Shown: piece by piece, positions 37,803 through 47,693 of the stretch
Layout of the letters: each line of letters starts with the position of its first letter
How positions within the stretch are numbered: the first letter of the stretch is position 1
Source: Campylobacter sp. CCUG 57310
GTDB lineage: Bacteria > Campylobacterota > Campylobacteria > Campylobacterales > Campylobacteraceae
Direction: 5' to 3'
Assembly: GCF_013201975.1 (NCBI RefSeq)
Contig: NZ_CP053845.1
Span: 1,054,001-1,118,000, forward strand
Length of the DNA stretch: 64,000 nt
The notes under the pieces: generated by a model
Told to the model about the DNA's origin: nothing
The model's input: the letters and a program-made list of their open reading frames with translations, nothing else
Database searches by the model: none
Position numbers and translations under genes: made by a program

Positions 37803-38681
37803 TTACCACCTTCCGCTAGCTCCTCCACCACCGAAGCTTCCGCCACCACCGCTAAAGCCACCACTACTTCCACCGCTAAAGCCTCCACTGCTGCTACTGG
37901 CACCAAAGCCACCGCTTTTCAAAAGTCCTATTGGCATCTTTCTTATGCTGTTAAAGACAAACACAAAAACTGTGATCGTCACAATCATGGCCACCACTAT
38001 TGCGGTCATGGCTGAGCCAGTAAACAAAATAGCCAAAACTCCGATAAAAAATCCAAGTGCTCCAGATATCAGCATAGAAGTAGCAATATCACTTACTATC
38101 CTATGTTTAAATAGTCCACTAAGAAAAACCAAGACAAACGAGCCACCAACAACACCAGATAAAAGCGTATAGAACATATCTTCGATAGGATCTCCCACAT
38201 AATCATTCCCGCTGTCTTCATCTATGAAATCTATTATTTTAGCTACGCCGTCTAATATACCTTGTTCGAAATTTCCATCTTTAAATTTGGGGATGATTAC
38301 TCTTTGTATTATCTCATGGCTTATAGCATCCGTTAATGATCCTTCTAAACCGTATCCTACTTCTATGCGAATTTCTTTTTCGTTTGGAGCTACTACTAAC
38401 AATACTCCGTTATCTTTATCTTTTTGTCCTATAGCCCAGTATCTACCAAGCTCAAGAGAGTACTCTTCCAGACTTCTTCCTTGAAGAGAATTTAAAGTTA
38501 CTACAACAACTTGATTTGTAGTATTTGATTCATGATTTGCAAGAATTTTAGTTAAATTCTCTTTTGCCGAATTACTTAGTATATTTGCCTCATCGACTAC
38601 TCTGCCGGTAAGGTGGGGGAAATTTAACTCTGCAGCAAAAATAGCCGCAAAAAGAAGCAAAACCGACAAGATCTTTTTCAT
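37803..38681 (-). CDS. TPM-domain (YgcG family) membrane-anchored protein
   Basis: The 292-residue protein has a signal peptide (MKKILSVLLLFAAIFAAE). A TPM domain follows at about 25-150, recognisable from LTGRVVDEANILS, VVVVTLNSLQGRSLEEYS and IRIEVGYGLEGSLTDA. Two or three membrane helices lie at about 165-240, and the tail is a Gly/Ser/Phe-rich low-complexity sequence ending FGGGGASGRW. TPM proteins bind Ca or Mn and are linked to photosystem repair in plants and to envelope functions in bacteria. The downstream position relative to lemA (18 bases) is a common pairing. Confidence 0.85.
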   Translation of the reverse strand: MKKILSVLLLFAAIFAAELNFPHLTGRVVDEANILSNSAKENLTKILANHESNTTNQVVVVTLNSLQGRSLEEYSLELGRYWAIGQKDKDNGVLLVVAPNEKEIRIEVGYGLEGSLTDAISHEIIQRVIIPKFKDGNFEQGILDGVAKIIDFIDEDSGNDYVGDPIEDMFYTLLSGVVGGSFVLVFLSGLFKHRIVSDIATSMLISGALGFFIGVLAILFTGSAMTAIVVAMIVTITVFVFVFNSIRKMPIGLLKSGGFGASSSSGGFSGGSSGGFSGGGGSFGGGGASGRW

Positions 38682-38699
38682 AATAGCTCCTTTTGGTTG

Positions 38700-39290
38700 C
38701 TATTTAAACGATACTTCCGGTGTCTTTTGCTCGCTCTCAGCGGCTTCAAAAGTATCTTTCAGCTTAGCCTCGGGATGAAAAATTTGAGCCACAAATTTTC
38801 CGGGAAAAGTTCTAAGAGCTAGGTTATACTCCTTAACCGAAGCTATATAGTCCTTCCTTGCTACAGCGATACGGTTTTCAGTGCCTTCAAGCTGAGACTG
38901 AAGAGCTAGGAAATTTTGATCCGCTTTTAATTGCGGATAATTTTCACTCACAGCCATAAGCCTTGATAAAGCGCCTCCAAGATGTCTTTGAGCCTCCATA
39001 AACTCTCTTATCTTCGCAGGATCGCTAGCATCGTTTGCATTGATGGTTATCTGAGAAACCTTGCTTCTAGCCTCGGTAACTTCTGCAAATACGCTCTTTT
39101 CATGAGCCGCATATCCTTGCACGGTGCTAACCAAATTTGGTATCAGATCAGCACGCCTCTTATACTGGTTTTGCACCTGCGACCACTTCTCTTTGGTTGT
39201 CTCGTCAAGTGTTGGAACTTGATTGTAATACTTTAAGAAAATTCCTCCAAAAATCGCAACTACGACTAAAAGTCCTGCTAATCCTTTCAT
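38700..39290 (-). CDS. lemA: LemA family protein
   Basis: A membrane-anchored four-helix protein with an N-terminal hydrophobic helix (about 4-21) and the family hallmarks YNQVPTLDETTKEKWSQVQN and YKRRADLIPNLVSTVQGYA. I chose the ATG at 39290, preceded by AAAAGGAGAG, giving 196 residues; a frame extension of nine codons would place this ribosome-binding site inside the gene. Function is poorly defined; LemA and TPM proteins are frequently adjacent, as here, and may form one envelope complex. Confidence 0.87.
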   Translation of the reverse strand: MKGLAGLLVVVAIFGGIFLKYYNQVPTLDETTKEKWSQVQNQYKRRADLIPNLVSTVQGYAAHEKSVFAEVTEARSKVSQITINANDASDPAKIREFMEAQRHLGGALSRLMAVSENYPQLKADQNFLALQSQLEGTENRIAVARKDYIASVKEYNLALRTFPGKFVAQIFHPEAKLKDTFEAAESEQKTPEVSFK

Positions 39291-39502
39291 TGGCTCTCCT
39301 TTTAAATTTGATTTCATTAATCTACTGTTATTAAATTTCTTATTTTGATTATACTGCTTTTTTAATTAATAGAAGCAATCAAATTCATACTAAATATTTA
39401 ATTGCAAAATCTTAAATGTAGGAAAATTAAAACAATGTTGATTTGTATGAAATGAATAGGTAATGTAGAGAAACAAAGTATATTTATAGATGTTAAATAA
39501 AA

Positions 39503-39579
39503 TGGTGCGCTCGAAGGAATTCGAATCCCTGACCTTTTGAACCGCAATCAAATGCTCTATCCAGCTGAGCTACGAGCGC
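39503..39579 (-). tRNA. tRNA-Arg, anticodon GCG
   Basis: On the minus strand a full cloverleaf folds. The acceptor GCGCTCG pairs with CGAGCGC, the D arm is GCTC/GAGC, and the anticodon stem TTTGA/TCAAA encloses the loop TTGCGGT. The T arm is AGGGA/TCCTT with loop TTCGAAT (one G-T closing pair). The 3' CCA is encoded. The anticodon is therefore GCG (reads CGC, and CGU by wobble), rather than the ACG found in most bacteria. A TATACT box at 39604-39609 (minus strand) may be its promoter. Confidence 0.93.
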
Positions 39580-39824
39580 ACTATATAATTAAGTAAGGCT
39601 CGAAGTATAACCAAACCTTTCTTAAATCTTTCATAAATTTTAAAAACTCTTTGGAATTTATGAAATTTAACCATAAAATCTTAAAATTTATCAAATTTAA
39701 TCATCAATAAAAAATCTTTATGCTATCGTTATGAAATTTAAATTTTAGTTTGTCAGTAAAAATAATCAATAAAGACAAGGCGAAGCATTTTGGGATTATT
39801 TTAAAATTTCAAAATAAAATTTTG

Positions 39825-39830
39825 TATAAT
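39825..39830 (+). promoter_or_regulatory. -10 element of pycA
   Basis: A perfect TATAAT in TTTTGTATAATTCTT lies 37 bases before the ATG at 39868. Confidence 0.5.
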
Positions 39831-39867
39831 TCTTAAAACTCCCAAAAGCCTTAAGAGTGAGGAAAAA

Positions 39868-41334
39868 GTGATACATAAAATTTTAATCGCAAACAGAGGC
39901 GAAATAGCGGTTCGCATAATTCGCGCCTGCAAAGACCTGCATATCAAAAACGTAGCCATATACACAAAGCCCGATCAAGATTGTCTGCATGTAAAAGTAG
40001 CTGATGAAGCATATCAAATCGGCATAGATCCAATCAAAGGATATCTTGACGCAAAACGTATCGTAGAGGTTGCCAAAGCCTGCGGAGCGGACGCTATACA
40101 TCCGGGATATGGATTTTTAAGCGAGAACTACGAATTTGCAAAAGAAGTTCAAGATGCCGGGCTTATTTTTATCGGTCCAAACGCCGATGTCATCCGAAAA
40201 ATGGGTAATAAAAACATAGCACGCTACCTCATGAGCAAAAACGGAATTCCCGTAGTTCCCGGTACCGAAAAGCTAAATAACGAAACAATGGAAGACATCA
40301 AGCTTTTTGCCGAAAAGATCGGCTATCCGGTTATATTAAAAGCAAGCGGCGGAGGCGGAGGCAGAGGAATTCGCGTAGTATGGAAAGAGGATGAGCTTGA
40401 AAGTAGCTTTGAAAGCTGCAAACGCGAAGCTAAGGCGTTTTTTAATAACGATGAGGTATTTATGGAAAAATACGTCATCAACCCGCGCCACATCGAATTT
40501 CAAATAGTGGGCGATAAATACGGCAATATCATTCACTTAGCCGAGCGCGACTGCTCCATACAGCGCAGACATCAAAAAATTTTAGAGATCGCGCCAAGTC
40601 CGAGCATAAGCGAAAATTTACGTAAAAGCATGGGTGTTACTGCGGTTGCTGCGGCAAAGGCGGTTAATTATACAAACGCAGGAACGGTTGAGTTTTTGCT
40701 TGATGATTACAATAACTTCTATTTTATGGAGATGAACACAAGAATTCAAGTCGAGCACGGCGTAACGGAAGAGATAACGGGCGTGGATCTTATAGTGATG
40801 CAAATAAGAATAGCCGCAGGCGGCATACTTCATATGCAACAAAGCGATGTCGTTACTCAAGGTTTTGCCATAGAAGCTCGTATCACGGCAGAAGACGCTT
40901 GGCAAAATTTCATCCCAAGCCCTGGCAAAATTTCAGGTTATTACCCCGCTCTTGGCCCTAGCGTGCGCGTGGATAGTCATCTTTACAAAGACTATCAAAT
41001 TCCGCCGTTTTACGATAGTTTGCTAGCTAAACTTATCGTTCGTGCGACAAGCTACGATTTGGCGGTAAATAAACTTAACCGCGCGCTAGATGAATTTACT
41101 ATAGAAGGCGACGTAAAGACTACGATTCCGTTTTTGCTAAGCATAAGCAAGGAGCGCGACTTTAGACGCGGGTTTTTCGACACTTCATATGTAGAAAATA
41201 AAATGCCTGCCCTGCTTGAAAAGATGAAAACAAAAGAAAACGAAAGCAATGAAGAGGTCATAGCGGCCATTACGGCGGCGATTCAAAAGGTAAAAGACGC
41301 CAGAAAGTTAAAGCAAAGGAATTTGGATGAATGA
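39868..41334 (+). CDS. pycA: Biotin carboxylase subunit, probably pyruvate carboxylase subunit A
   Basis: This is an ATP-grasp biotin carboxylase that carboxylates biotin on a partner carrier. Motifs include ILIANRGEIAVRIIRACKDL at the N-terminus, HPGYGFLSEN, KASGGGGGRGIRVV (glycine-rich loop), EMNTRIQVEHGVTEEITG and GFAIEARITAEDAW. The 488 residues are longer than a typical AccC (about 445) and have a charged C-terminal extension. The neighbours (61-residue ORF, bpt, J protein) match the C. jejuni pycA locus as I remember it (Cj1037c-Cj1034c), which favours pyruvate carboxylase over acetyl-CoA carboxylase. No PycB is in this window. AccC is the alternative. Confidence 0.85.
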   Translation: MIHKILIANRGEIAVRIIRACKDLHIKNVAIYTKPDQDCLHVKVADEAYQIGIDPIKGYLDAKRIVEVAKACGADAIHPGYGFLSENYEFAKEVQDAGLIFIGPNADVIRKMGNKNIARYLMSKNGIPVVPGTEKLNNETMEDIKLFAEKIGYPVILKASGGGGGRGIRVVWKEDELESSFESCKREAKAFFNNDEVFMEKYVINPRHIEFQIVGDKYGNIIHLAERDCSIQRRHQKILEIAPSPSISENLRKSMGVTAVAAAKAVNYTNAGTVEFLLDDYNNFYFMEMNTRIQVEHGVTEEITGVDLIVMQIRIAAGGILHMQQSDVVTQGFAIEARITAEDAWQNFIPSPGKISGYYPALGPSVRVDSHLYKDYQIPPFYDSLLAKLIVRATSYDLAVNKLNRALDEFTIEGDVKTTIPFLLSISKERDFRRGFFDTSYVENKMPALLEKMKTKENESNEEVIAAITAAIQKVKDARKLKQRNLDE

Positions 41335-41512
41335 TTTTTTTGACAGCTTAAAAGATATAAAAAAAGAAATGATAAAAGAACTTGGTACACAGCCTAAAAA
41401 AGAAGTCAAAAAGCACACGGTAAGCAAGGAAGAAGCTATCGCCCATAAGGAGCAGATTCTTCAAGAGGAGTTCATGAAATACGTAAAAAATAGCGATATA
41501 AGGAAGATATGA
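41327..41512 (+). CDS. Small conserved-context protein between pycA and bpt
   Basis: The 61-residue product is highly charged and probably helical, with no cysteines or membrane segment. Reality is supported by AAAGGAATTTGG before the ATG, an 8-base overlap with pycA and a 4-base overlap (ATGA) with bpt. A small gene occupies the same slot in C. jejuni as I remember it (Cj1036c). Function unknown. Confidence 0.75.
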   Translation: MNDFFDSLKDIKKEMIKELGTQPKKEVKKHTVSKEEAIAHKEQILQEEFMKYVKNSDIRKI

Positions 41513-42231
41513 TAATCCCTTTTTCCACGCTTCCAAGCCTATGTCCGTATCTTAAAGATAGAGACTCAAGAATGGAGTATAACTATGTAAGCGATTGTGA
41601 TTTTAACCTTAATGACGCGCTTACAAGGCGTGGATTTAGAAGGTTTGGCAGATATTTTTCCAAGCCCAACTGCAAAGAGTGCAAAGAGTGTGTAAGCATA
41701 AGAGTTGATGCGTTAAATTTTCATTTTGGCAGATCGGCTCGCCGCACCATAACTAAAAATATAGACACCAAAATATACATCTCAAGTCCCATAGTAGATG
41801 AAGAGCATCTAAATTTATACCGCAAATACCATAAATTCATGGAGCAAAAGCGTGAATGGAAGTATTACGAGCTTGATTTTAGAAAGTATTATGAGCTTTA
41901 CGTTGCGGGACACGACGAGTTTGGCAAAGAGGTTTCATATTATGCCCACGGCAAACTAGTAGGAGTTGATCTGATTGATGTTTTAAGTGACGGAATTTCT
42001 GCGATTTATTGCTATTACGATCCTGATTTTTCGCATTTGTCGTTAGGTAGATTTTCGCTCTATCAGCAAATTTTTTTAGCAAGACAGAATAATTTGCACT
42101 GGATTTATCTCGGGTATTACGTCAAAAACTGCCCTAGCCTAGCCTACAAAGGCGAATTTAAGCCTTATCAGGAGCTAGCCGGATATGTAGCAATGGACGT
42201 CGAGCCCGTTTGGAGTAGCATGGAACGCTAA
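41509..42231 (+). CDS. bpt: Arginyl/leucyl-tRNA--protein transferase (Bpt type)
   Basis: An N-end rule aminoacyl transferase that adds leucine (Bpt) or arginine (Ate) to exposed acidic N-termini, marking proteins for ClpAP. The N-terminal cysteine-rich region CKECKECVSIRVDA and the GNAT-like C-terminal core (YYAHGKLVGVDLIDVLSDG, LHWIYLGYYVKNC) are typical. The 240 residues fit the bacterial family. It is translationally coupled to the preceding 61-residue ORF. By family knowledge bacterial members transfer leucine. Confidence 0.88.
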   Translation: MIIPFSTLPSLCPYLKDRDSRMEYNYVSDCDFNLNDALTRRGFRRFGRYFSKPNCKECKECVSIRVDALNFHFGRSARRTITKNIDTKIYISSPIVDEEHLNLYRKYHKFMEQKREWKYYELDFRKYYELYVAGHDEFGKEVSYYAHGKLVGVDLIDVLSDGISAIYCYYDPDFSHLSLGRFSLYQQIFLARQNNLHWIYLGYYVKNCPSLAYKGEFKPYQELAGYVAMDVEPVWSSMER

Positions 42232-42267
42232 TTGCTTTAATTAACGTAATTAAAATTGGAGAAATTT

Positions 42268-43092
42268 ATGGACGTTAAGCAGACTTTAGAATCCTTAAGC
42301 ATAGAAACAACCGACAGCAAGCTGTTTTGCGAGCTTAAAAGCGTGATGAACAAAAACTTTTCCAAAACACTTGGGCAAAAACATAAAGTTATATCGTTTT
42401 ATGACGAGAGTGAACTTGTGCAACGTAAATATTTTTTTAAATTTATAAGCAAACTTTACCAAAAAGCGCATAGCCAAGAGCTTGATATAAAATTTGCCGA
42501 GTATAAGACAATCAAGCTCCTTTACAAGCAGCCAAATTCGCTTAAAATCATAATATCTGCCGATGTAAAATTTGCAAAAAACGAAGTAAATTTCAAATTT
42601 GAAAAACCAAACGCTCTTTTTATAAGCTACATCTCTCAAAAATTTAAAAACTCGGAAATTTTCACAGATGAAAACCAAGATAATCTAACGATAATAATCA
42701 AAAATAGCAGCCAAACCAAAGGGTTTGACGAGCTATTTAGCAAAAACGAACATATGTATTTTGCCGTGAATTTTAACTATAAGCAGAGCGAATTTATCAA
42801 ATTCAAAAGAGAGATAAACATACAAAATTCACAAAAATTCGTAAAAAGATTTTCAGCGCTTGCAGGGCTTTTTGACGAGCATTTTAAAACGCTTGAATGC
42901 GATATAAACAGTAGCTTTCAAAGCGTTAGAAGTAGATATCTTGAGCTGGTTAAAATCTATCATCCCGATCGTCATGCAGGCAAATCGGCTAAAATTCAAG
43001 ACGAATATCGCATGAAATTTGAAAATATCCAAAACGCCTACGAAAGCTTGAAGCCGTATTTTAAAGAGCAAGAAATTTTCATAAGCGCATAA
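42268..43092 (+). CDS. J-domain (DnaJ-like) protein with C-terminal J domain
   Basis: The 274-residue protein carries a J domain at its extreme C-terminus, with the HPD motif in KIYHPDRHAGKSAK and the preceding helix SVRSRYLELV. The ~200 residues before it are Lys/Phe-rich and match nothing I know. I start at the ATG at 42268, with GGAG just upstream. It would recruit a DnaK-type chaperone to an unknown client. It is last in the pycA-bpt run and converges with rpoN. Confidence 0.82.
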   Translation: MDVKQTLESLSIETTDSKLFCELKSVMNKNFSKTLGQKHKVISFYDESELVQRKYFFKFISKLYQKAHSQELDIKFAEYKTIKLLYKQPNSLKIIISADVKFAKNEVNFKFEKPNALFISYISQKFKNSEIFTDENQDNLTIIIKNSSQTKGFDELFSKNEHMYFAVNFNYKQSEFIKFKREINIQNSQKFVKRFSALAGLFDEHFKTLECDINSSFQSVRSRYLELVKIYHPDRHAGKSAKIQDEYRMKFENIQNAYESLKPYFKEQEIFISA

Positions 43093-43202
43093 ATTATGGT
43101 AGCTTAAAAGTGTTTTAAGTGCCAATAATATAGATGTATTAAAATTCGATGTAGAATTTAGACTAAACCCTGCACGCCAAACAGTATAAAACAATGTCCG
43201 GC

Positions 43203-44459
43203 TTAACCTTGCATCAGATAAATTCTCTTGCGCTGGCTGGAGCTAGCGATATTTAGCGCCTTGCGATATTTCGTAATAGTTCGCCTGACCATATTTACGC
43301 TAAATTCCTTTTGGATAAGCTCTAAAATTTTAAGATCGCTTAACGGCTTTTTAGGATTTTCATTTTTAACTAAATTTGCGACGAAATTTTTAAGAGCGGC
43401 ATTTGAAATCTCCTCGTCAACAGCAGCCGAAAAGAAGCTTTTTATCGGTACCATGCCTCGTGAGCAGACAAGATATTTATTTGATATCGCGCGCGAAATA
43501 GTAGAAGGATTGCGCCCTAAATCATCCGCGATATCTTTTAGTCTCATGGGCTTTATATCGCCTCCAAAAAAATAATCATACTGATACTCAACTATCATCA
43601 AAGCAATCTTTTTTAGCGTAGCTTTTCGCATATCAAGAGCATCTACAAGGTCTTTTGCCTCTTTTATACGCGTGCTTACAAACTCGCTTTTCTCATCAAG
43701 TCCTTCGGTATCAAGCAAAATTTCAGGGTAAAATTCATCATTTATAGCTATCTCAACTCTTCCGCCGGAAGTATTTATAAAGATATCTGGAATTTTAGCC
43801 GGCGAGTCGCTTAGATGCTCGATCGCGGGTGGGTTTTTAAATTTACGCACGATAGAAATAGCCTCATCGTATCGCTTCATTTTTTTTAAATTTTGCGCCA
43901 AATTCTGCAAATTTTCAAAATTCTCTATAATAAATTTAACATCTTTTTCAAGCTCGCTATCAAGCTCAAATTCACCCATCTGAAATAAAAAACTCTCTTT
44001 ATAATCCACCGCACCCACGCCACAAGGCTCAAGATAAGCAAAGCGCGCCCTAACCCGCTCTACTTCGCTCCTATCAAAGCCCGCAAAAACTTCATCACTC
44101 CACTCAAAGTACCCCTCATCGCTAAGACACTCTATGATTTTATTTGCGATAATTTGGGATTTTTCAGTAGGAAATAACGGCTTGTTTATTTGAGGCAAAA
44201 GCTTATCGTATAGACTCTCTTTAAAAACGCTGTAAGTTTCGATATTTTCACTTGAGGATTTTTTTGAAATTTCGCTAAAAAAGTTCTTTTTAGATGAATT
44301 TTGATTTTTATGCTCGATCGTGACGAATGGATTTTGCGCCACAAAAGGCTCAAGAGTCTCTTTTAGCTCTTCGATACTTGAACTAAGTATCGGAAGCCAA
44401 CTTCTAAGAGTATGCGAAAGCTTGCCTTTGGGGGCTATAGATGCGGTTTGCTTTAGCAT
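43203..44459 (-). CDS. rpoN: RNA polymerase sigma-54 factor
   Basis: RpoN recognises -24/-12 promoters and drives middle flagellar genes in Campylobacter. An N-terminal region I interacts with activators. A core-binding region spans about 95-240, the helix-turn-helix LKDIADDLGRNPSTISRAISN is at about 290-315, and the C-terminal RpoN box reads VRRTITKYRKALNI. The 418 residues are slightly short of enteric RpoN (about 477) but complete. It overlaps or abuts lptB (1-base gap), the usual neighbour across proteobacteria. A target promoter is visible upstream of flgH at 8134. Confidence 0.95.
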   Translation of the reverse strand: MLKQTASIAPKGKLSHTLRSWLPILSSSIEELKETLEPFVAQNPFVTIEHKNQNSSKKNFFSEISKKSSSENIETYSVFKESLYDKLLPQINKPLFPTEKSQIIANKIIECLSDEGYFEWSDEVFAGFDRSEVERVRARFAYLEPCGVGAVDYKESFLFQMGEFELDSELEKDVKFIIENFENLQNLAQNLKKMKRYDEAISIVRKFKNPPAIEHLSDSPAKIPDIFINTSGGRVEIAINDEFYPEILLDTEGLDEKSEFVSTRIKEAKDLVDALDMRKATLKKIALMIVEYQYDYFFGGDIKPMRLKDIADDLGRNPSTISRAISNKYLVCSRGMVPIKSFFSAAVDEEISNAALKNFVANLVKNENPKKPLSDLKILELIQKEFSVNMVRRTITKYRKALNIASSSQRKRIYLMQG

Positions 44460-44460
44460 A

Positions 44461-45189
44461 TTATTCTAAAAGCTTAAAATCTTGTCCGAGATAGTGCGTC
44501 TTAACAAGCTTATCGTTTGCAACCTCTTTGGCGTTTCCCGAGGCTAAAAGCGAGCCGTCTTTTATAACGTAAGCTCTATCGCAAATCGCCAAAGTCTCAC
44601 GCACATTGTGATCTGTTATCAGCACTCCTATGCCTAAATTCTTAAGGTCTCTTACTATGCTTTGTATATCGCTAACGGCTATAGGATCAACGCCGGCAAA
44701 AGGCTCGTCAAGAAGCAAAAATTTTGGCGTTATTATGAGGCTTCTTGCGATTTCGCAGCGCCTTCGCTCACCACCGCTTAGACTTACGCCCTTTCTTAAG
44801 CGAATCGGCTCGATATTAAGCAAATTTAGCATCTCATCTACTTTTTGCTCCTGAACGGCTGTATCTTTATATAAAATTTCAGCCCCGAGCAACAAATTTT
44901 CTTCTACCGTTAAATCCTTAAAAATGCTTGATTCCTGAGGTAAGTATCCTATGCCCATGCGAGCGCGCTTGTGCAAAGGTACATTTGTGATATCGACACC
45001 GTCAAGATGGATATTGCCGCTACTTGGGGGTATCAGCCCGCAGATCATATAAAAAGTAGTCGTCTTGCCGGCTCCGTTTGGACCAAGAAGACCTACAACT
45101 TCACCACTTTGTATATCAAGCGAAATGCCTTTGATGATATTTGTCTTTTTTATTGTCTTTTGTAAATTTTTAACTTCTAGCTTATGCAC
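44461..45189 (-). CDS. lptB: LPS export ABC transporter ATP-binding protein LptB
   Basis: LptB powers extraction of LPS from the inner membrane with LptFG. Walker A GLLGPNGAGKTTTFYMICG, signature LSGGERRRCEIARSL and Walker B FLLLDEPFAGVDPIAV are present. I prefer the GTG at 45189, which gives 242 residues as in other LptB proteins and overlaps the tsaE stop by 8 bases. The frame extends ten codons to an ATG at 45219 inside tsaE without a good ribosome-binding site. It lies between tsaE and rpoN. Confidence 0.93.
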   Translation of the reverse strand: MHKLEVKNLQKTIKKTNIIKGISLDIQSGEVVGLLGPNGAGKTTTFYMICGLIPPSSGNIHLDGVDITNVPLHKRARMGIGYLPQESSIFKDLTVEENLLLGAEILYKDTAVQEQKVDEMLNLLNIEPIRLRKGVSLSGGERRRCEIARSLIITPKFLLLDEPFAGVDPIAVSDIQSIVRDLKNLGIGVLITDHNVRETLAICDRAYVIKDGSLLASGNAKEVANDKLVKTHYLGQDFKLLE

Positions 45190-45586
45190 CGCAAACCTCG
45201 TATTTTCTTCCTTTTTCATGAGGAGTTATGCAAATTTTTATATAATCTATATTAAATTTATTAAGCATATTTTCAAGTTCGTCATCGCCCCACTCTACTA
45301 AGTGCAAGCCCTCTTCAAAGAAATTTTCAAAAAGTCCGTTTTTTATGATTCCTTCAAAGCCGTTTTGGTAGATATCGTAATGAAAAATTCCGTTTTCATA
45401 CCCTTGCATAACCGAAAACGTAGGAGAGGTAACGTCGGAATTTACACCATGAGCCTTTGCTATGGCTTTTACAAGAGTTGTCTTACCGCTTGCAAGATCG
45501 CCCTTTAGGATTATAACTCCTTCTCGCGGCAAAATTTTAATCAGTTCATCAAGCTCGTCTAAATTTAGTATAAATTCTTTTTTCAT
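45182..45586 (-). CDS. tsaE: tRNA t6A biosynthesis ATPase TsaE
   Basis: TsaE is the P-loop ATPase that resets the TsaBD complex during threonylcarbamoyl-adenosine (t6A37) formation on ANN-decoding tRNAs. Walker A is ILKGDLASGKTTLVKAIA, and TSPTFSVMQGYENG plus HLVEWGDDEL are family hallmarks. The 134 residues are normal. The start overlaps the stop of the S4 protein by four bases. Confidence 0.92.
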   Translation of the reverse strand: MKKEFILNLDELDELIKILPREGVIILKGDLASGKTTLVKAIAKAHGVNSDVTSPTFSVMQGYENGIFHYDIYQNGFEGIIKNGLFENFFEEGLHLVEWGDDELENMLNKFNIDYIKICITPHEKGRKYEVCGA

Positions 45587-45828
45587 AGCTCTTTTACATA
45601 CTCGCTTTGCGCTGATTTTGGGATACTTTTCGTCACAGGGATAGCCAAAACCTCATAACTCATCTCTTTGGCTAAAAATTTAATCGTAATTTTATCGCCG
45701 ATTTTCACCTCTTTAGCGGGCTTTGCCACAACTCCGTTTATGCTTACTACGCCGCTTTTACACATATCTTCGCTAATCGCTCGACGCTTGGTAATATTAA
45801 CCGTATTTAAAAATTTATCTACTCTCAT
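45583..45828 (-). CDS. S4-domain RNA-binding protein (Hsp15/RqcP-like)
   Basis: An 81-residue protein that is essentially one S4 RNA-binding domain, starting MRVDKFLNTVNITKRRAISE and containing GVVSINGVVAKPAKEVKIGD. Relatives bind 23S rRNA or stalled 50S subunits. I chose the ATG at 45828, which aligns with S4 proteins; a TTG six codons upstream is less likely. It is the first gene of S4-tsaE-lptB-rpoN. Confidence 0.87.
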   Translation of the reverse strand: MRVDKFLNTVNITKRRAISEDMCKSGVVSINGVVAKPAKEVKIGDKITIKFLAKEMSYEVLAIPVTKSIPKSAQSEYVKEL

Positions 45829-45997
45829 AAAAGCGATTTTATCCAAAAAACTCTTAATCTAGTAAGTAATTATAATTTTGCGAGCTTCAAAATCAGAATT
45901 TGATATCAGCTTAGGCACCCAAAAAACGATAAATTTTTAGTAGAAATTAATTAAATTTGGCTAAAATTACAAATCTAACTTTTATAAGGATTTTGTT

Positions 45998-47221
<1,224 letters not shown>

Positions 47222-47246
47222 AATTTAAATTAAATAAGGATAAGCA

Positions 47247-47693
47247 ATGAAAGTATTACTGATAAAAGACGTAAAATCTCTTGGCAAAGCAGGAGAGATA
47301 AAAGAGGTAAAAGACGGCTATGGAAACAACTTCTTAATAGGCAGAGGCTTAGCAAAAGCTGCAACTCCCGATGTGCTACGCCAATATGAAGCGGCTCAAA
47401 AAAGAAAGGCCGAAGAGCTAAAATACGAGCTTGCAAATTTAGAAACTCTAAAAGAGCAACTCGAAAATATAAAGCTGGTTATAAAAAAACCGCTTGGCGC
47501 TAACGGCTCGCTGTTTGGCGCTGTTACAAAAGACGAGATCGCTCACGCCCTTGAAGAAAAGCACAATCTAGCTATAGACAAAAAGAGCTTTGATACCGAC
47601 GGACATATAAAATCAACAGGAATTTTTGACGTAGATGTGAAGCTAGGACACGGAATTCACGCTAAACTTAAGTTAGAAGTCGAGGGCGAATAG
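47247..47693 (+). CDS. rplI: 50S ribosomal protein L9
   Basis: L9 is an elongated 50S protein with two globular domains joined by a helix. The N-terminal domain reads [20 protein letters not shown] followed by [17 protein letters not shown]; the long connecting helix is about residues 41-75; the C-terminal domain includes [19 protein letters not shown]. The length of 148 residues is standard. The stop overlaps the hslV GTG by one base. Confidence 0.96.
   Translation: MKVLLIKDVKSLGKAGEIKEVKDGYGNNFLIGRGLAKAATPDVLRQYEAAQKRKAEELKYELANLETLKEQLENIKLVIKKPLGANGSLFGAVTKDEIAHALEEKHNLAIDKKSFDTDGHIKSTGIFDVDVKLGHGIHAKLKLEVEGE

Noticed and set aside
37776-38015. Ser/Thr/Ala-rich plus-strand frame and apparent short repeats near 37820-37910
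   Set aside because: The repeats are the codons of the Gly/Ser-rich tail of the TPM protein read on the other strand; they are low complexity, not a repeat element or CRISPR.
39868-41334. Annotation as AccC of acetyl-CoA carboxylase
   Set aside because: Not excluded, but the length (488), absence of accB next to it and the pycA-type neighbourhood favour pyruvate carboxylase subunit A.
43103-43119. Small hairpin CTTAAAA-GTG-TTTTAAG between the J protein and rpoN
   Set aside because: A/T-only 7-bp stem with a 3-base loop and no T-tract; expected by chance in this composition.
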